This document shows positions 34,106 through 42,737 of a DNA stretch of 43,085 nt, one piece after another. The stretch lies in the NCBI GenBank assembly GCA_017548125.1, contig JAFYNK010000058.1:1-43085 (forward strand), given 5' to 3'. Each line of letters begins with the position of its first letter. Positions within the stretch are counted from its first letter, which is position 1. The position numbers and the translations under genes were made by a program. This DNA comes from Bacteroidales bacterium (lineage in GTDB: Bacteria > Bacteroidota > Bacteroidia > Bacteroidales > F082). The notes below the pieces were generated by a model that had not been told where the DNA came from, searched no databases, and saw only the letters and a program-made list of their open reading frames with translations.

Positions 34106-35260
34106 TTATTCTCTAACTGGACGAACACATAAATATAAATATGTCGAACAGCAACTAAAAACATCACAATTAACACAATCTTCATTAAAGTACAAACGAT
34201 GAGCACTATTATCGCTACTATAACTAATGCTCCAATAGTATCCTTCTGTTCCAACATTATATTTTCGCTTGTCTGAGGCATAGCCTGCTGCTGGCAAAAA
34301 GATGCTGTTACTGTTTTTTTTAGATGTAACCAAATATCCTCCGATGCCGTTTTGTGTTGTCCATTCCCACTTGCAATAATTTTCTAATTCAAACATCTCA
34401 GACTCTGTTGGCATTCTCCACTTTCCGCCCATCTTAGCAGCTGCTATATCAAATTTAGGATTTCCTTTGGCACTTTCAAACCATGGGTAATTAGGCTTCA
34501 AATAAGGGCCATCATCTTCCATTGCATTAATATTCCCCCATACAAAATAATCACCGTATTCTTCAGGTATTTTTGCACCTATGTTACATGTTGCCCATTT
34601 TACACTTAGTCCTAAATCAACATATTCGTGAGCTTGATTCTGTTCACTATATAGTTTTTTCTCAAGATATTCTTCTATTTCCAAAGTCTCATTTTCTTTG
34701 ATGTTTATAGTTTTAACAAAATCTATATAGTCTTCTTTTTTTAATTTTAGTTCGTGGAAACCAACTGTCAGACCATCTAATATAATATTATCAGTTTTAC
34801 CATAATGAATACCATCAATATAAATATCAGCTTCTGATGGTTTACTGCTGATAACTATATAACCGAATTTTAATTGCTGCATATTTTGCACCACCATCTC
34901 GTAAACACAATAATCACATAATTTTTCAGGCAAAGTATATTTATATGTGCCGTAATCAGGGTGTTTTATATTGATGAAAGTAGCTGCCTCTGCCGAAATG
35001 TAAATCCACATCTGTCCTGTTGTAGGAGCTTTAATTATCTGAGTCTCTCTGTTGCCACTAAATACAAGTCGCAGTTGTTCTTGTTCGCTGAAATTCTCTG
35101 TCGATATTTTTATTAATGCCATCGGTATTTCATTGCCATCCAAATACGTTTCATCTATCTTATCGTTAAGAATATGCTTAAAAGATCCTTCCTTGACTTG
35201 AAGTTGCGCAAATGAATTCAATGAAATGATCATTAAAAAAACAATTAAAATTCTCTTCAT
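34106..35260 (-). CDS. Secreted PEGA protein with one FISUMP/DUF1566-like domain
   Basis: 384 residues. It is a paralogue of the gene at 32342-34090. Shared signal peptide pattern (MKRILIVFLMIISLNSFAQ), the same N-terminal domain (QVKEGSFKHI, LCDYCVYEMV), the same PEGA domain (SKPSEADIYIDGIHYG) and one C-terminal domain (EYVDLGLSVKWATCNIGA ... KWRMPTESEM ... YLCVRPVRE). The first ATG of the longer frame lies at 35284; the ATG at 35260 begins the signal peptide and is preferred. The pair probably arose by tandem duplication, followed by domain gain or loss. Confidence 0.75.
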   Translation of the reverse strand: MKRILIVFLMIISLNSFAQLQVKEGSFKHILNDKIDETYLDGNEIPMALIKISTENFSEQEQLRLVFSGNRETQIIKAPTTGQMWIYISAEAATFINIKHPDYGTYKYTLPEKLCDYCVYEMVVQNMQQLKFGYIVISSKPSEADIYIDGIHYGKTDNIILDGLTVGFHELKLKKEDYIDFVKTINIKENETLEIEEYLEKKLYSEQNQAHEYVDLGLSVKWATCNIGAKIPEEYGDYFVWGNINAMEDDGPYLKPNYPWFESAKGNPKFDIAAAKMGGKWRMPTESEMFELENYCKWEWTTQNGIGGYLVTSKKNSNSIFLPAAGYASDKRKYNVGTEGYYWSISYSSDNSAHRLYFNEDCVNCDVFSCCSTYLYLCVRPVRE

Positions 35261-35281
35261 AACTTTTATATTTTGTAATGG

Positions 35282-35344
35282 CAAATTTAATGAAATAAAT
35301 ATTAAAAATTCAGAATTCCTTTTTGAATTTTTAAAAATAAAAGC
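35282..35344 (-). promoter_or_regulatory. -7 box and inverted repeat upstream of the PEGA genes
   Basis: On the minus strand TAAATTTG lies at 35289-35282. TTAAAAATTC (35302-35311) and GAATTTTTAA (35335-35344) form a 10-base inverted repeat in the -33 region. No clear TTG is found, so activity may depend on a regulator. Confidence 0.4.
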
Positions 35345-35400
35345 TTTTTAACTAACTGTTTTTAGAAAGTGCAGGCTGTGTGAGTTTCGAGTTAAAAATA

Positions 35401-35436
35401 AATCCCGATGTGTTTATGACTTAACACATCGGGATT
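35401..35436 (-). terminator. Strong terminator after the CobW-type gene
   Basis: AATCCCGATGTGTT (35401-35414) and AACACATCGGGATT (35423-35436) are perfectly complementary, with an eight-base loop. On the minus strand TATTTTTAAC follows closely. Confidence 0.85.
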
Positions 35437-35455
35437 TTAATATATAAGTTTTAGT

Positions 35456-36682
35456 TCAAAAAATCTCAACAAGACATTCGTCCAAATTTTTAGTGATTTG
35501 TTCTTTGTCTAAATGCTGGCCTATAAAGACAATCTTAGCCATTCTGTCGCCGTATTTCTCGTCCCAATCGTTCATGATAGATGGGTCGTTGCGCATGAGT
35601 TCTTCTAACTCATCTTGTGGTGCAGTGGCAAACCAAAGTCCGGCTTCCGTAAGTTTCTTCTGAACTCCAGCTTGTTCAAACAGATATGTCATATCTGGAT
35701 TGTCGCTGAAATAACATATTCCCTTCGCTCTGATGACATTCTCAGGCCATTTTGAAGTCACAAATCTGTCAAATTTATTTGTGTCGAACGATTGACGTCT
35801 GTAATAAACAAATGTGCTGATACCATATTCATCGCCATGACTATGACCATGATGATGGTGATGATGACAAGGACAGTTCTCATCATGACATTCTTCATGA
35901 TCATGGTGATGATGATGTTCGTGTTCATGTCTTGGTGACTCGGTGTCTTGGTGACTTGGTGTCTCTATATGTCGAATCCAGCCTGCAGCGCCAGCTATTT
36001 TATAATATTCAAATTTGTGGGTGTTAATAATTTTGTCTAAATCGATATTGGTGTAATCGCACTCAATAATCTCAACGCCAGGTTGTAAGTTGTTTATAAT
36101 AGATTTGATTCTATTTAATTCTTCGCGGCTTACTTCCGAAGCTTTGTTGAGAAGCACCATGTTGCAGAACTCAATCTGTTGAATTACGAGGTTGGCAATG
36201 TCTTCTTCTTCTATTACGTTTTTATCCAATTTATTGCCGCATTCAAATTCACTTTTCATTCTCAGAGCATCGACTACTGTCACGATACAATCCAATTTTG
36301 GAAGTCCGTGAATGCTATATTTCTCGTCCATATTAGGAATAGAAGCGATTGTACGAGCTATAGGTTCTGGTTCGCATATTCCGCTGGCTTCAATTACTAT
36401 ATAGTCGAATTTGTTAGACTTTACAATTTCGCTGAGTTGTTCAACCAAGTCGAATTGAAGAGAGCAGCAGATACATCCGTTTTGGAGAGCTACGAGGCTG
36501 TCGTCTTTTTGGTCAACGACGCCGCCTTTTTGAATGAGAGAAGCGTCGATGTTTATCTCGCCAATATCATTGACAATAACAGCGAATTTGATACCTTTTT
36601 TATTTGTTAATATGTTATTAACTAAAGTTGTTTTTCCACTTCCCAGATAGCCGGTAAGAAGTAAAATTGGGGTTTCATTCAT
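35456..36682 (-). CDS. CobW/ZNG-type G3E GTPase, metal chaperone
   Basis: 408 residues. G3E GTPase with P-loop GYLGSGKTT at 11-19, a CxCC metal site (Cys70, Cys72, Cys73 in NGCICCSL), ASGICEPEP near 100, and NKAS as the guanine-binding segment near 178. A His-rich stretch lies near 252-286, with repeated EHHHH and HHHHHHG. The CobW C-terminal domain follows. Members with such His-rich linkers and the CXCC motif deliver zinc or other metals to client proteins. Which metal is used is not visible from sequence. Residues about 241-251 (PSHQDTESPR region) are encoded by an octamer array at 35931-35962 and are probably acquired. Confidence 0.85.
   Translation of the reverse strand: MNETPILLLTGYLGSGKTTLVNNILTNKKGIKFAVIVNDIGEINIDASLIQKGGVVDQKDDSLVALQNGCICCSLQFDLVEQLSEIVKSNKFDYIVIEASGICEPEPIARTIASIPNMDEKYSIHGLPKLDCIVTVVDALRMKSEFECGNKLDKNVIEEEDIANLVIQQIEFCNMVLLNKASEVSREELNRIKSIINNLQPGVEIIECDYTNIDLDKIINTHKFEYYKIAGAAGWIRHIETPSHQDTESPRHEHEHHHHHDHEECHDENCPCHHHHHHGHSHGDEYGISTFVYYRRQSFDTNKFDRFVTSKWPENVIRAKGICYFSDNPDMTYLFEQAGVQKKLTEAGLWFATAPQDELEELMRNDPSIMNDWDEKYGDRMAKIVFIGQHLDKEQITKNLDECLVEIF
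35931..35962 (-). repeat. In-frame octamer array x4 in the CobW gene
   Basis: Plus-strand units CTTGGTGA, CTCGGTGT, CTTGGTGA, CTTGGTGT. They lie directly beside the His-rich coding stretch, keep the reading frame, and encode a Thr/Ser/Pro/His-rich segment. Confidence 0.7.
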
Positions 36683-36702
36683 AATTAGTTATGTATTTAA
36701 AA

Positions 36703-36732
36703 ATAGAGACGCAATATAAACTGCGTCTCTAT
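36703..36732 (-). terminator. ppdK terminator, GAGACG-type palindrome
   Basis: ATAGAGACGCA (36703-36713) and TGCGTCTCTAT (36722-36732) pair perfectly over 11 bases, eight-base loop. On the minus strand TTTTTAAAT follows. Confidence 0.8.
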
Positions 36733-36761
36733 ATAGAATGTTTGATTATTTAAAATCTAAA

Positions 36762-39485
36762 TTATTTTCTGTCAGCTTTGATAGCAGCTTGAGCAGCAGC
36801 TAATCTAGCAACAGGAACGCGGAATGGAGAACATGAAACGTAGTTGAGACCTGTGTTGTAGAAGAATTCTACTGATGCTGGGTCACCGCCGTGTTCACCG
36901 CAAACACCGCATTTCAAGTTGTTTCTTGTTGAACGGCCACGTTCTACGCCTAACTTAACTAATTGACCAACGCCTTCTTGATCTAATGTGTTGAATGGGT
37001 CAGCTGGGATGATCTTTTCTTCGAGGTATGTGCCAACGATAGCGTTAACGTCGTCACGTGAGAAACCGAATGTCATCTGTGTTAAGTCGTTTGTACCGAA
37101 TGAGAAGAATTGAGCTACTTCTGCGATTTGGTCAGCTACTAATGTAGCGCGTGGGATTTCAATCATTGTACCATAGAGGTAATCGATTGTTAAACCGTAT
37201 TGAGCTTCAACTTCAGCTTTAACTCTTTCAGCGATAGCTTTTTGATGTTTCAACTCTTTTACGTTGACTGTGAGAGGAACCATGATTTCGAGGTGTGGAT
37301 CATTGCCTTCTTTCATCAATTGAGCTGTAGCTTCGAATAAAGCGCGGAATTGTGTTTCTGTAATTTCTGGATAAACGATACCGAGACGAACGCCGCGTAA
37401 GCCCATCATTGGGTTAACTTCGTGTAAAGCTTCGATGCGTTTTTGTAATTCTTTGAGATCCATGCCGCGGCTTTCAGCGAGTTCTCTTTGTTTGTCTTCT
37501 GTATGAGGTACGAATTCGTGTAATGGAGGGTCCATGAGACGGAATGTAACAGCTTTGCCGTCCATAACTTTCAAAGTACCTTTAGCTGTTTCGCGGATGT
37601 ATGGTTCGAGTTCTGCTAAAGCTGCAACGCGTTCTTCTGTTGAGTTAGCAAGAATCATGTTACGTAATTTAGCGAGAGGTGCTTCACTGTTTTCACCGTA
37701 GAACATGTGTTCGATACGGAAGAGACCAATACCTTCAGCGCCGAAATCAACAGCTTTCTTAGCGTCTTTTGGAGTATCAGCATTTGTGCGAACGCCCATC
37801 TTACGATATTTGTCAACTAATTGCATGAATTCTTGGAACACTTTGTTTTCTGTAGCGTCGATCATAGCAACTGGTTCTGCGTAGATCCAACCTTTTGTTC
37901 CGTTCAAGCTGATAACATCACCTTCTTTGAAAACTTTGTCACCGATAGCGACTTCATTTTCAACTGTTTTGCTGATGCGAACTTCGTCACAACCAACAAC
38001 GCAGCATTTACCCCAGCCACGAGCAACTAAAGCAGCGTGTGATGTCATACCGCCTTTTGATGTGAGGATACCGTTAGCAGCGCGCATACCTTCAACGTCT
38101 TCTGGGTTTGTTTCTTCACGAACCAAGATTGAAGCGATGCCTTGTGCTTGATATTCGATAGCTTTTTCGCATGATAAAGCGATTCTACCAACTGCGCCAC
38201 CAGGACCTGCTGGTAAACCTTTAGCTATAACTGTATGTGATTTTTCGTCGTTTGCATCGAGGATTGGGTGTAACAATTCGTCGATTTGGTTAACGTTAAG
38301 TCTCATAACAGCTGTAGGTTCGTCGATGCGACCTTCTTTAAGCATGTCGATAGCCATGTTAACAGCAGCAAGACCTGTACGTTTACCTGTACGGCATTGT
38401 AACATATATAATTTACCATCTTGGATAGTAAACTCGATGTCGAGCATATCTTTGTAGAAGTCTTCAAGAATTGTACGAACGTCGCAGAGTTCTTTGTAAG
38501 TCTCAGGCATGAGTTCTTGCATAGAAGCCATATTCTTGTTCTTTTCGTTCTTTGTGTCGTCGTTCAATGGGTTTGGAGTTCTGATACCAGCAACAACGTC
38601 TTCACCTTGAGCGTTGATCAACCATTCGCCATAGAACTTGTTGTCACCTGTAGCTGGGTCACGTGTGAAAGCAACGCCTGTAGCTGAACCTTCACCCATG
38701 TTACCGAATACCATTGTTTGAACGTTAACAGCTGTACCCCAATCTTCTGGAATACCTTCGATTCTTCTGTAAGAAACAGCTTTCTTACCATTCCAGCTCT
38801 TGAAAACAGCTCTGATACCACCTTCTAATTGAAGTTGTGCATCGTCTGGGAATTCTGTTCCGAGAACGTTCTTGATAGTAGCTTTGAAGTTTTCTGCAAG
38901 AGTTTGAAGTTCTTCAGCTGTGATTTCTGTATCTGATTTATAACCTCTTTCTTCTTTGAAGTTATCTAACATTTCGTCCAAAATCTTACGGATACCTTTG
39001 CCTTCAGCTGGTTCTCTGTCTTCTGCTTTTTCCATAACAACGTCAGCATACATCATGATGAGACGACGGTATGAGTCATATACGAATCTTGGATTGTTAG
39101 TTTTCTTGATTAAACCAGGGATAGTTTTTGAACAAAGACCGATGTTCAAAACTGTATCCATCATACCTGGCATTGATTGACGAGCACCTGAGCGGCAAGA
39201 TACTAATAATGGATTTTCAGCATCGCCATATTTCATGCCCATGATTTCTTCCATATTCTTAATACCTTCAGCAACTTCTTCCATAAGTCCTTCTGGTAAT
39301 TGGCAGTTGTTAGCATAATAAGCTGTACAACATTCTGTTGTAATAGTAATACCAGCTGGAACAGGTAAACCTAAATGGCACATTTCTGCTAAGTTAGCAC
39401 CTTTTCCACCTAATAAGTTTTTCATTGTGGAGTTTCCTTCAGCAGTACGGTTGCCAAAAGAATAAACATACTTAGTTTTTCCCAT
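36762..39485 (-). CDS. ppdK: Pyruvate, phosphate dikinase
   Basis: Interconverts PEP plus AMP plus PPi and pyruvate plus ATP plus Pi, a key reversible step between glycolysis and gluconeogenesis. 907 residues, full length. N-terminal nucleotide domain with LLGGKGANLAEM near 24-35 and SCRSGARQSMPGMMDT near 90-105. The phosphohistidine His483 is in GGMTSHAALVARGWG. The C-terminal PEP/pyruvate TIM barrel includes EGIGLFRIEHMF and CGVCGEHGGDP with the catalytic Cys. The ATG at 39485 gives a normal start. Codon bias suggests very high expression. An adenine-rich -7 box CAAAGTTA (plus-strand view, 39553-39560) is upstream. Confidence 0.97.
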   Translation of the reverse strand: MGKTKYVYSFGNRTAEGNSTMKNLLGGKGANLAEMCHLGLPVPAGITITTECCTAYYANNCQLPEGLMEEVAEGIKNMEEIMGMKYGDAENPLLVSCRSGARQSMPGMMDTVLNIGLCSKTIPGLIKKTNNPRFVYDSYRRLIMMYADVVMEKAEDREPAEGKGIRKILDEMLDNFKEERGYKSDTEITAEELQTLAENFKATIKNVLGTEFPDDAQLQLEGGIRAVFKSWNGKKAVSYRRIEGIPEDWGTAVNVQTMVFGNMGEGSATGVAFTRDPATGDNKFYGEWLINAQGEDVVAGIRTPNPLNDDTKNEKNKNMASMQELMPETYKELCDVRTILEDFYKDMLDIEFTIQDGKLYMLQCRTGKRTGLAAVNMAIDMLKEGRIDEPTAVMRLNVNQIDELLHPILDANDEKSHTVIAKGLPAGPGGAVGRIALSCEKAIEYQAQGIASILVREETNPEDVEGMRAANGILTSKGGMTSHAALVARGWGKCCVVGCDEVRISKTVENEVAIGDKVFKEGDVISLNGTKGWIYAEPVAMIDATENKVFQEFMQLVDKYRKMGVRTNADTPKDAKKAVDFGAEGIGLFRIEHMFYGENSEAPLAKLRNMILANSTEERVAALAELEPYIRETAKGTLKVMDGKAVTFRLMDPPLHEFVPHTEDKQRELAESRGMDLKELQKRIEALHEVNPMMGLRGVRLGIVYPEITETQFRALFEATAQLMKEGNDPHLEIMVPLTVNVKELKHQKAIAERVKAEVEAQYGLTIDYLYGTMIEIPRATLVADQIAEVAQFFSFGTNDLTQMTFGFSRDDVNAIVGTYLEEKIIPADPFNTLDQEGVGQLVKLGVERGRSTRNNLKCGVCGEHGGDPASVEFFYNTGLNYVSCSPFRVPVARLAAAQAAIKADRK

Positions 39486-39566
39486 GTTGTTAAATTTTAT
39501 AGTGTTTTAAATTTAATTTCTTGAAAAAATCACATGACCTAAAATCATTCTGCAAAGTTAAGTATT

Positions 39567-39642
39567 TATTTTTTTTTGTGAAAGTTTTAATGTAAAAAAT
39601 ATCATATTTTTTTTTGTGAAAGTTTTAATGTAAAAAATATCA
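39567..39642. repeat. 38-bp direct tandem repeat
   Basis: Two copies (39567-39604 and 39605-39642) of a 38-base unit, each starting TA followed by nine T and containing GTGAAAGTTTTAATG; a partial third copy starts at 39643. It lies in the upstream part of the ppdK promoter. Confidence 0.85.
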
Positions 39643-39649
39643 TATTTTT

Positions 39650-39853
39650 TTAAGGTGATTTCTATAAATTGCTTTTCAATGATTTATGAATTTTTCTTTG
39701 AGAAGATTTTTTGGTTTTTCTTGAAAGAGCATAGCAAGCTATGTGATTGAAAGAAAGACAGAAAGATTTTATGAAAAAACATAAATCATGAAAAAGTGTT
39801 TGTCTTGACTGTCAAAATATTTTCTAACGTGGAATTTATAGAAGCCATCTTAA
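39650..39853. repeat. 204-bp imperfect inverted repeat (MITE-like or structured RNA)
   Basis: The ends TTAAGGTGATTTCTATAAAT (39650 on) and its counterpart ending at 39853 (ATAGAAGCCATCTTAA) pair over 21 positions with one A-C mismatch and two G-U pairs. Further inside, TTTTCAATGATTTATG (39673-39688) pairs with CATAAATCATGAAAA (39780-39794) with one bulge. The tip is CATAGC-AA-GCTATG (39731-39744). A 38-base insertion with a TTGACTGTCAA palindrome interrupts the right arm (39795-39832). Many differences between the arms are transitions compatible with G-U pairs. Confidence 0.65.
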
Positions 39854-39915
39854 TCCTTTTGGAACATTTTTTGTTAAATTAATGCATCGTTAAATCATTA
39901 AAAAAACTTTATATC

Positions 39916-40755
39916 ATGTCATCATTTATAGCTGTTGTAGTTGTTGCTGTATTAGTTATTTTCTTATTTAAAAATGTAAATAAGACAAAAAGCAAATCTG
40001 AAAATAATAAACAAAAATATTCTCAATCTCCGAAAAGTGGTAAAAGTTATGGTAAATGGATAGGAGGAGGATTAGGTTGGGCTTTTGGTGGACCTATCGG
40101 CGCTATAATTGGATTCGCCTTAGGATCTTTGTTCTCTAATAGCTCTGAATCAGAACAATACATCGGAACAACATCGCAACAAAGAGATTTTAATGTTAGC
40201 CTTCTGGTCCTTTCTGCGGCTGTTATGAAAGCTGATGGAACAGTGAAAAGGTCTGAATTAGATTATGTGAAACGTTTCTTTTTATCTAATTTCGGTCAGG
40301 AACGTGCAGAAAAATATATCTTGATGCTTCGTGAAATTCTAAAACAAGATATTCAAATTTATGAAGTAAGCCAGCAGGTTGGACGTTTCATGGATTATTC
40401 TTCCAAATTGCAGCTCTTGCACTATTTGTTCGGTATCGCTTCCGCTGATGGTTCAACTCATCAAAATGAAGTCGATGTCATTTATGATATTGCTAAATAT
40501 ATGGGCATTTCAAGTCCCGATTTCCAATCAATTAAAGCGATGTTTGTTCAGGAAGTTGATAGTGCGTATAAAATCCTCGGAATTGATTCTACAGCAACAG
40601 ATGAGGAAGTCAAGAAAGCTTATCGTGAAATGGCTAAGAAATATCATCCTGACAAAGTGGCGTATCTTGGCGATGATGTCAGAAAATCTGCTGAACAAAA
40701 ACTTCAGGAAGTTAATGAGGCATACGATAAAATTAAAAGGCAAAGAGGTTTTTAA
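39916..40755 (+). CDS. djlA: DjlA-like membrane co-chaperone (TerB plus DnaJ)
   Basis: 279 residues. N-terminal membrane helix (about 4-19), a Gly-rich hydrophobic stretch ([20 protein letters not shown] near 49-68), a TerB-like helical domain ([20 protein letters not shown] near 95-114, and [19 protein letters not shown]), and a C-terminal J domain (about 213-279) with the HPD motif at 244-246. This order matches DjlA, a membrane-bound partner of DnaK. The Gly-rich region may be a second hairpin in the membrane. The gene name is by architecture only. Confidence 0.8.
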   Translation: MSSFIAVVVVAVLVIFLFKNVNKTKSKSENNKQKYSQSPKSGKSYGKWIGGGLGWAFGGPIGAIIGFALGSLFSNSSESEQYIGTTSQQRDFNVSLLVLSAAVMKADGTVKRSELDYVKRFFLSNFGQERAEKYILMLREILKQDIQIYEVSQQVGRFMDYSSKLQLLHYLFGIASADGSTHQNEVDVIYDIAKYMGISSPDFQSIKAMFVQEVDSAYKILGIDSTATDEEVKKAYREMAKKYHPDKVAYLGDDVRKSAEQKLQEVNEAYDKIKRQRGF

Positions 40756-40768
40756 AAACCTCTTTTTT
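40742..40768 (+). terminator. Terminator overlapping the djlA stop
   Basis: AAAGAGGTTTTT and AAAAACCTCTTT form a perfect 12-base palindrome (40742-40765), with a T-run to 40768. It includes the last codons of the djlA-like gene and lies just before the convergent stop of the porin gene. Confidence 0.8.
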
Positions 40769-42698
40769 ATTTATATAATCTCCAATTTATTCCTAAACAT
40801 AATCTGCTGTCACGCATAGGATAATGTGGAGTCGTGAAATATCTGTTGTCTAATGTCAATGAATACATATTAGTATATAGGACAAATATATTTGCCTTTT
40901 TGATTTTAAATGTAACGCATAGGTCAACGTATGGGAAATTACCTACTTTTACTTCATTCTGCAAATAGAAAGTCCTTAACGAAGGCATATATGCATCAGC
41001 GTAATATTCTGTAAAATACTTGATTGCAATGCTTGGCTGCATCATTGAATTATTTTTTACCAATGTGATGTTATATGCAAACTTAATCTTTCCTTGAAAA
41101 CTTGGAATATGAACAATATCATCATTATTGGTAGTTTGTAATGATGCGAAACCAATCATTTCAAATTTGTTGAGATGTAAATTGAAAGTTGAATATAAAG
41201 AACTGATATTTAATGTACTAGAATATTGTTCAGGCTTTGCATCTGTGCCAAAATAAATATAATTGTCAATGGTTGTTTGTTTGATACCTATTGTTAAAAA
41301 AGGAAGTTCATACGAGCCGTGAAGTAGGAGAGAGGTCGATGGCGCAAAATTATTGTCCCATCTAAAGTTGTTTGAATAATAATGTTCTTCAAACCAATCT
41401 GCAGATTGTCGGTTTATATTTATGTCAAATTTTAATACTCCTAAATTTTTATTTGACGTACCTAAAAATTGTTTCCATTGACCATCAATAAAGAAATCTC
41501 CAGCCTGATAACCATTTGTAATTATTTGAGCATTTCCTGTAATCCTTGTTGATTTAAATAGATTGATTATTATTCCGGCGTTTGCTCTTAAATTAGATAA
41601 ATTTTGTTCGTTAAAACGTTCTTGTGTAAGAACATTATAATAACCAGCGTGATATGTGTAATTATGTTCTAATCCAAACGTTAAATAAAAAGGAATATCA
41701 TCATTATATTTTTTATAACCTAATGTGTTCCAATATATAATGTTCTTTATTGTATGAAAATCAACGCTGTCAAATGTTTTTGATGAGTCTAATACAGGAT
41801 CAAAATTATGGTAAAAAGAAGATAATGGCTTGCCGTCTTCATAAACGTATCTGTTTCTTTGATACCCCAAATGGTGATTTATTCTGCCAATATCTATTTT
41901 ACGTTTTATATATGCACTATCTTGCGATTTATTGATAGTGGAGGCTAAAATGTTGAAATATTGGTCTATGGCAAATCCTGATACCTTGATTAAATTCTTT
42001 GCGTTTGTAAGATTAACATCAATAATGGATTTATCAGTTTCTTTATTATTAATAAATACATAATCGTTGACAATACCTCCATTTTCTTGAATATCAATCT
42101 TATTATGAAAATATGTACCACTAATACCGTAACGGTTGTTTTTGGTATTATATCTGAAATTTCCATTAAAGAATGAATTTTGCATTTTACTTCTTTTATA
42201 AACTCCAGGTGAGAAGTCTATATCATAATTTAATGTGATAAAAAATCTTGGTAAGAACTCCCTGCAAAACAATACTTCGAGATGTTGTTCTTTTTTATCT
42301 CCGCTCATATATTTTATTTCTGTAAATGGTTGATAAACCATTGGATAAATAGTATTGTCAGCATTTTTAATATATGATGAAAACGATGATAATTCAGTAT
42401 TGAATCCAAGCTGAGTAGGGTAGAAGAAGTTGATATTTTTATGAGCTAAGCCAGAGTTGCTAAGAGTTTGATATATTTCATAAGGTTTTTCTAGTGGTTC
42501 GTAATAAGAAGCTAATAGGGTAGTGGTATCGTATGTTGATATTTTGCCTAATGTTAAGTTGTTTAAATTCTTATAGAAATATTTTACTTGAGTTGAATCA
42601 ATTCTTAATGAGTCATTTCTTGTGACTATAGGTTTAGAAACCATAGATAAGTGACACATTATGAATATAAACAGCAGTATATATTTGATATTTTTCAT
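40767..42698 (-). CDS. Bacteroidota putative porin (Porin_10-like)
   Basis: 643 residues. Signal peptide KNIKYILLFIFIMCHLSMVS, then a long beta-rich protein with alternating hydrophobic residues. An N-terminal segment is typical of the family: KPYEIYQTLSNSGLAHKNIN, then FFYPTQLGF near 95. Many strands end in aromatic residues, and the final residues CLGINWRLYK end in the aromatic pattern of an outer membrane beta barrel. It has no sorting domain. Function as a general porin is inferred from family. Convergent with the djlA-like gene. Confidence 0.8.
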   Translation of the reverse strand: MKNIKYILLFIFIMCHLSMVSKPIVTRNDSLRIDSTQVKYFYKNLNNLTLGKISTYDTTTLLASYYEPLEKPYEIYQTLSNSGLAHKNINFFYPTQLGFNTELSSFSSYIKNADNTIYPMVYQPFTEIKYMSGDKKEQHLEVLFCREFLPRFFITLNYDIDFSPGVYKRSKMQNSFFNGNFRYNTKNNRYGISGTYFHNKIDIQENGGIVNDYVFINNKETDKSIIDVNLTNAKNLIKVSGFAIDQYFNILASTINKSQDSAYIKRKIDIGRINHHLGYQRNRYVYEDGKPLSSFYHNFDPVLDSSKTFDSVDFHTIKNIIYWNTLGYKKYNDDIPFYLTFGLEHNYTYHAGYYNVLTQERFNEQNLSNLRANAGIIINLFKSTRITGNAQIITNGYQAGDFFIDGQWKQFLGTSNKNLGVLKFDININRQSADWFEEHYYSNNFRWDNNFAPSTSLLLHGSYELPFLTIGIKQTTIDNYIYFGTDAKPEQYSSTLNISSLYSTFNLHLNKFEMIGFASLQTTNNDDIVHIPSFQGKIKFAYNITLVKNNSMMQPSIAIKYFTEYYADAYMPSLRTFYLQNEVKVGNFPYVDLCVTFKIKKANIFVLYTNMYSLTLDNRYFTTPHYPMRDSRLCLGINWRLYK

Positions 42699-42702
42699 AA
42701 TG

Positions 42703-42710
42703 CAAAAATA
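42703..42710 (-). promoter_or_regulatory. Porin -7 box
   Basis: Minus-strand TATTTTTG lies only five bases before the start codon at 42698. No -33 match is present, so this may be an internal or weak start. Confidence 0.3.
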
Positions 42711-42737
42711 GTTAAATTACTTTAATAAATGTAATTA

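Larger units (their letters stand above)
39486..39915. other. Long gap between ppdK and djlA-like gene
   Basis: This 430-base gap holds the ppdK -7 box TAACTTTG (minus strand, 39560-39553), a 38-base direct tandem repeat (39567-39642), and the large inverted repeat at 39650-39853. The rest, up to the djlA start, is AT-rich leader. No protein-coding frame of note is seen. Confidence 0.65.

Noticed and set aside
40379-40819. 146-codon frame overlapping the djlA-like gene
   Set aside because: It is the +1 frame of that gene and extends across its terminator.
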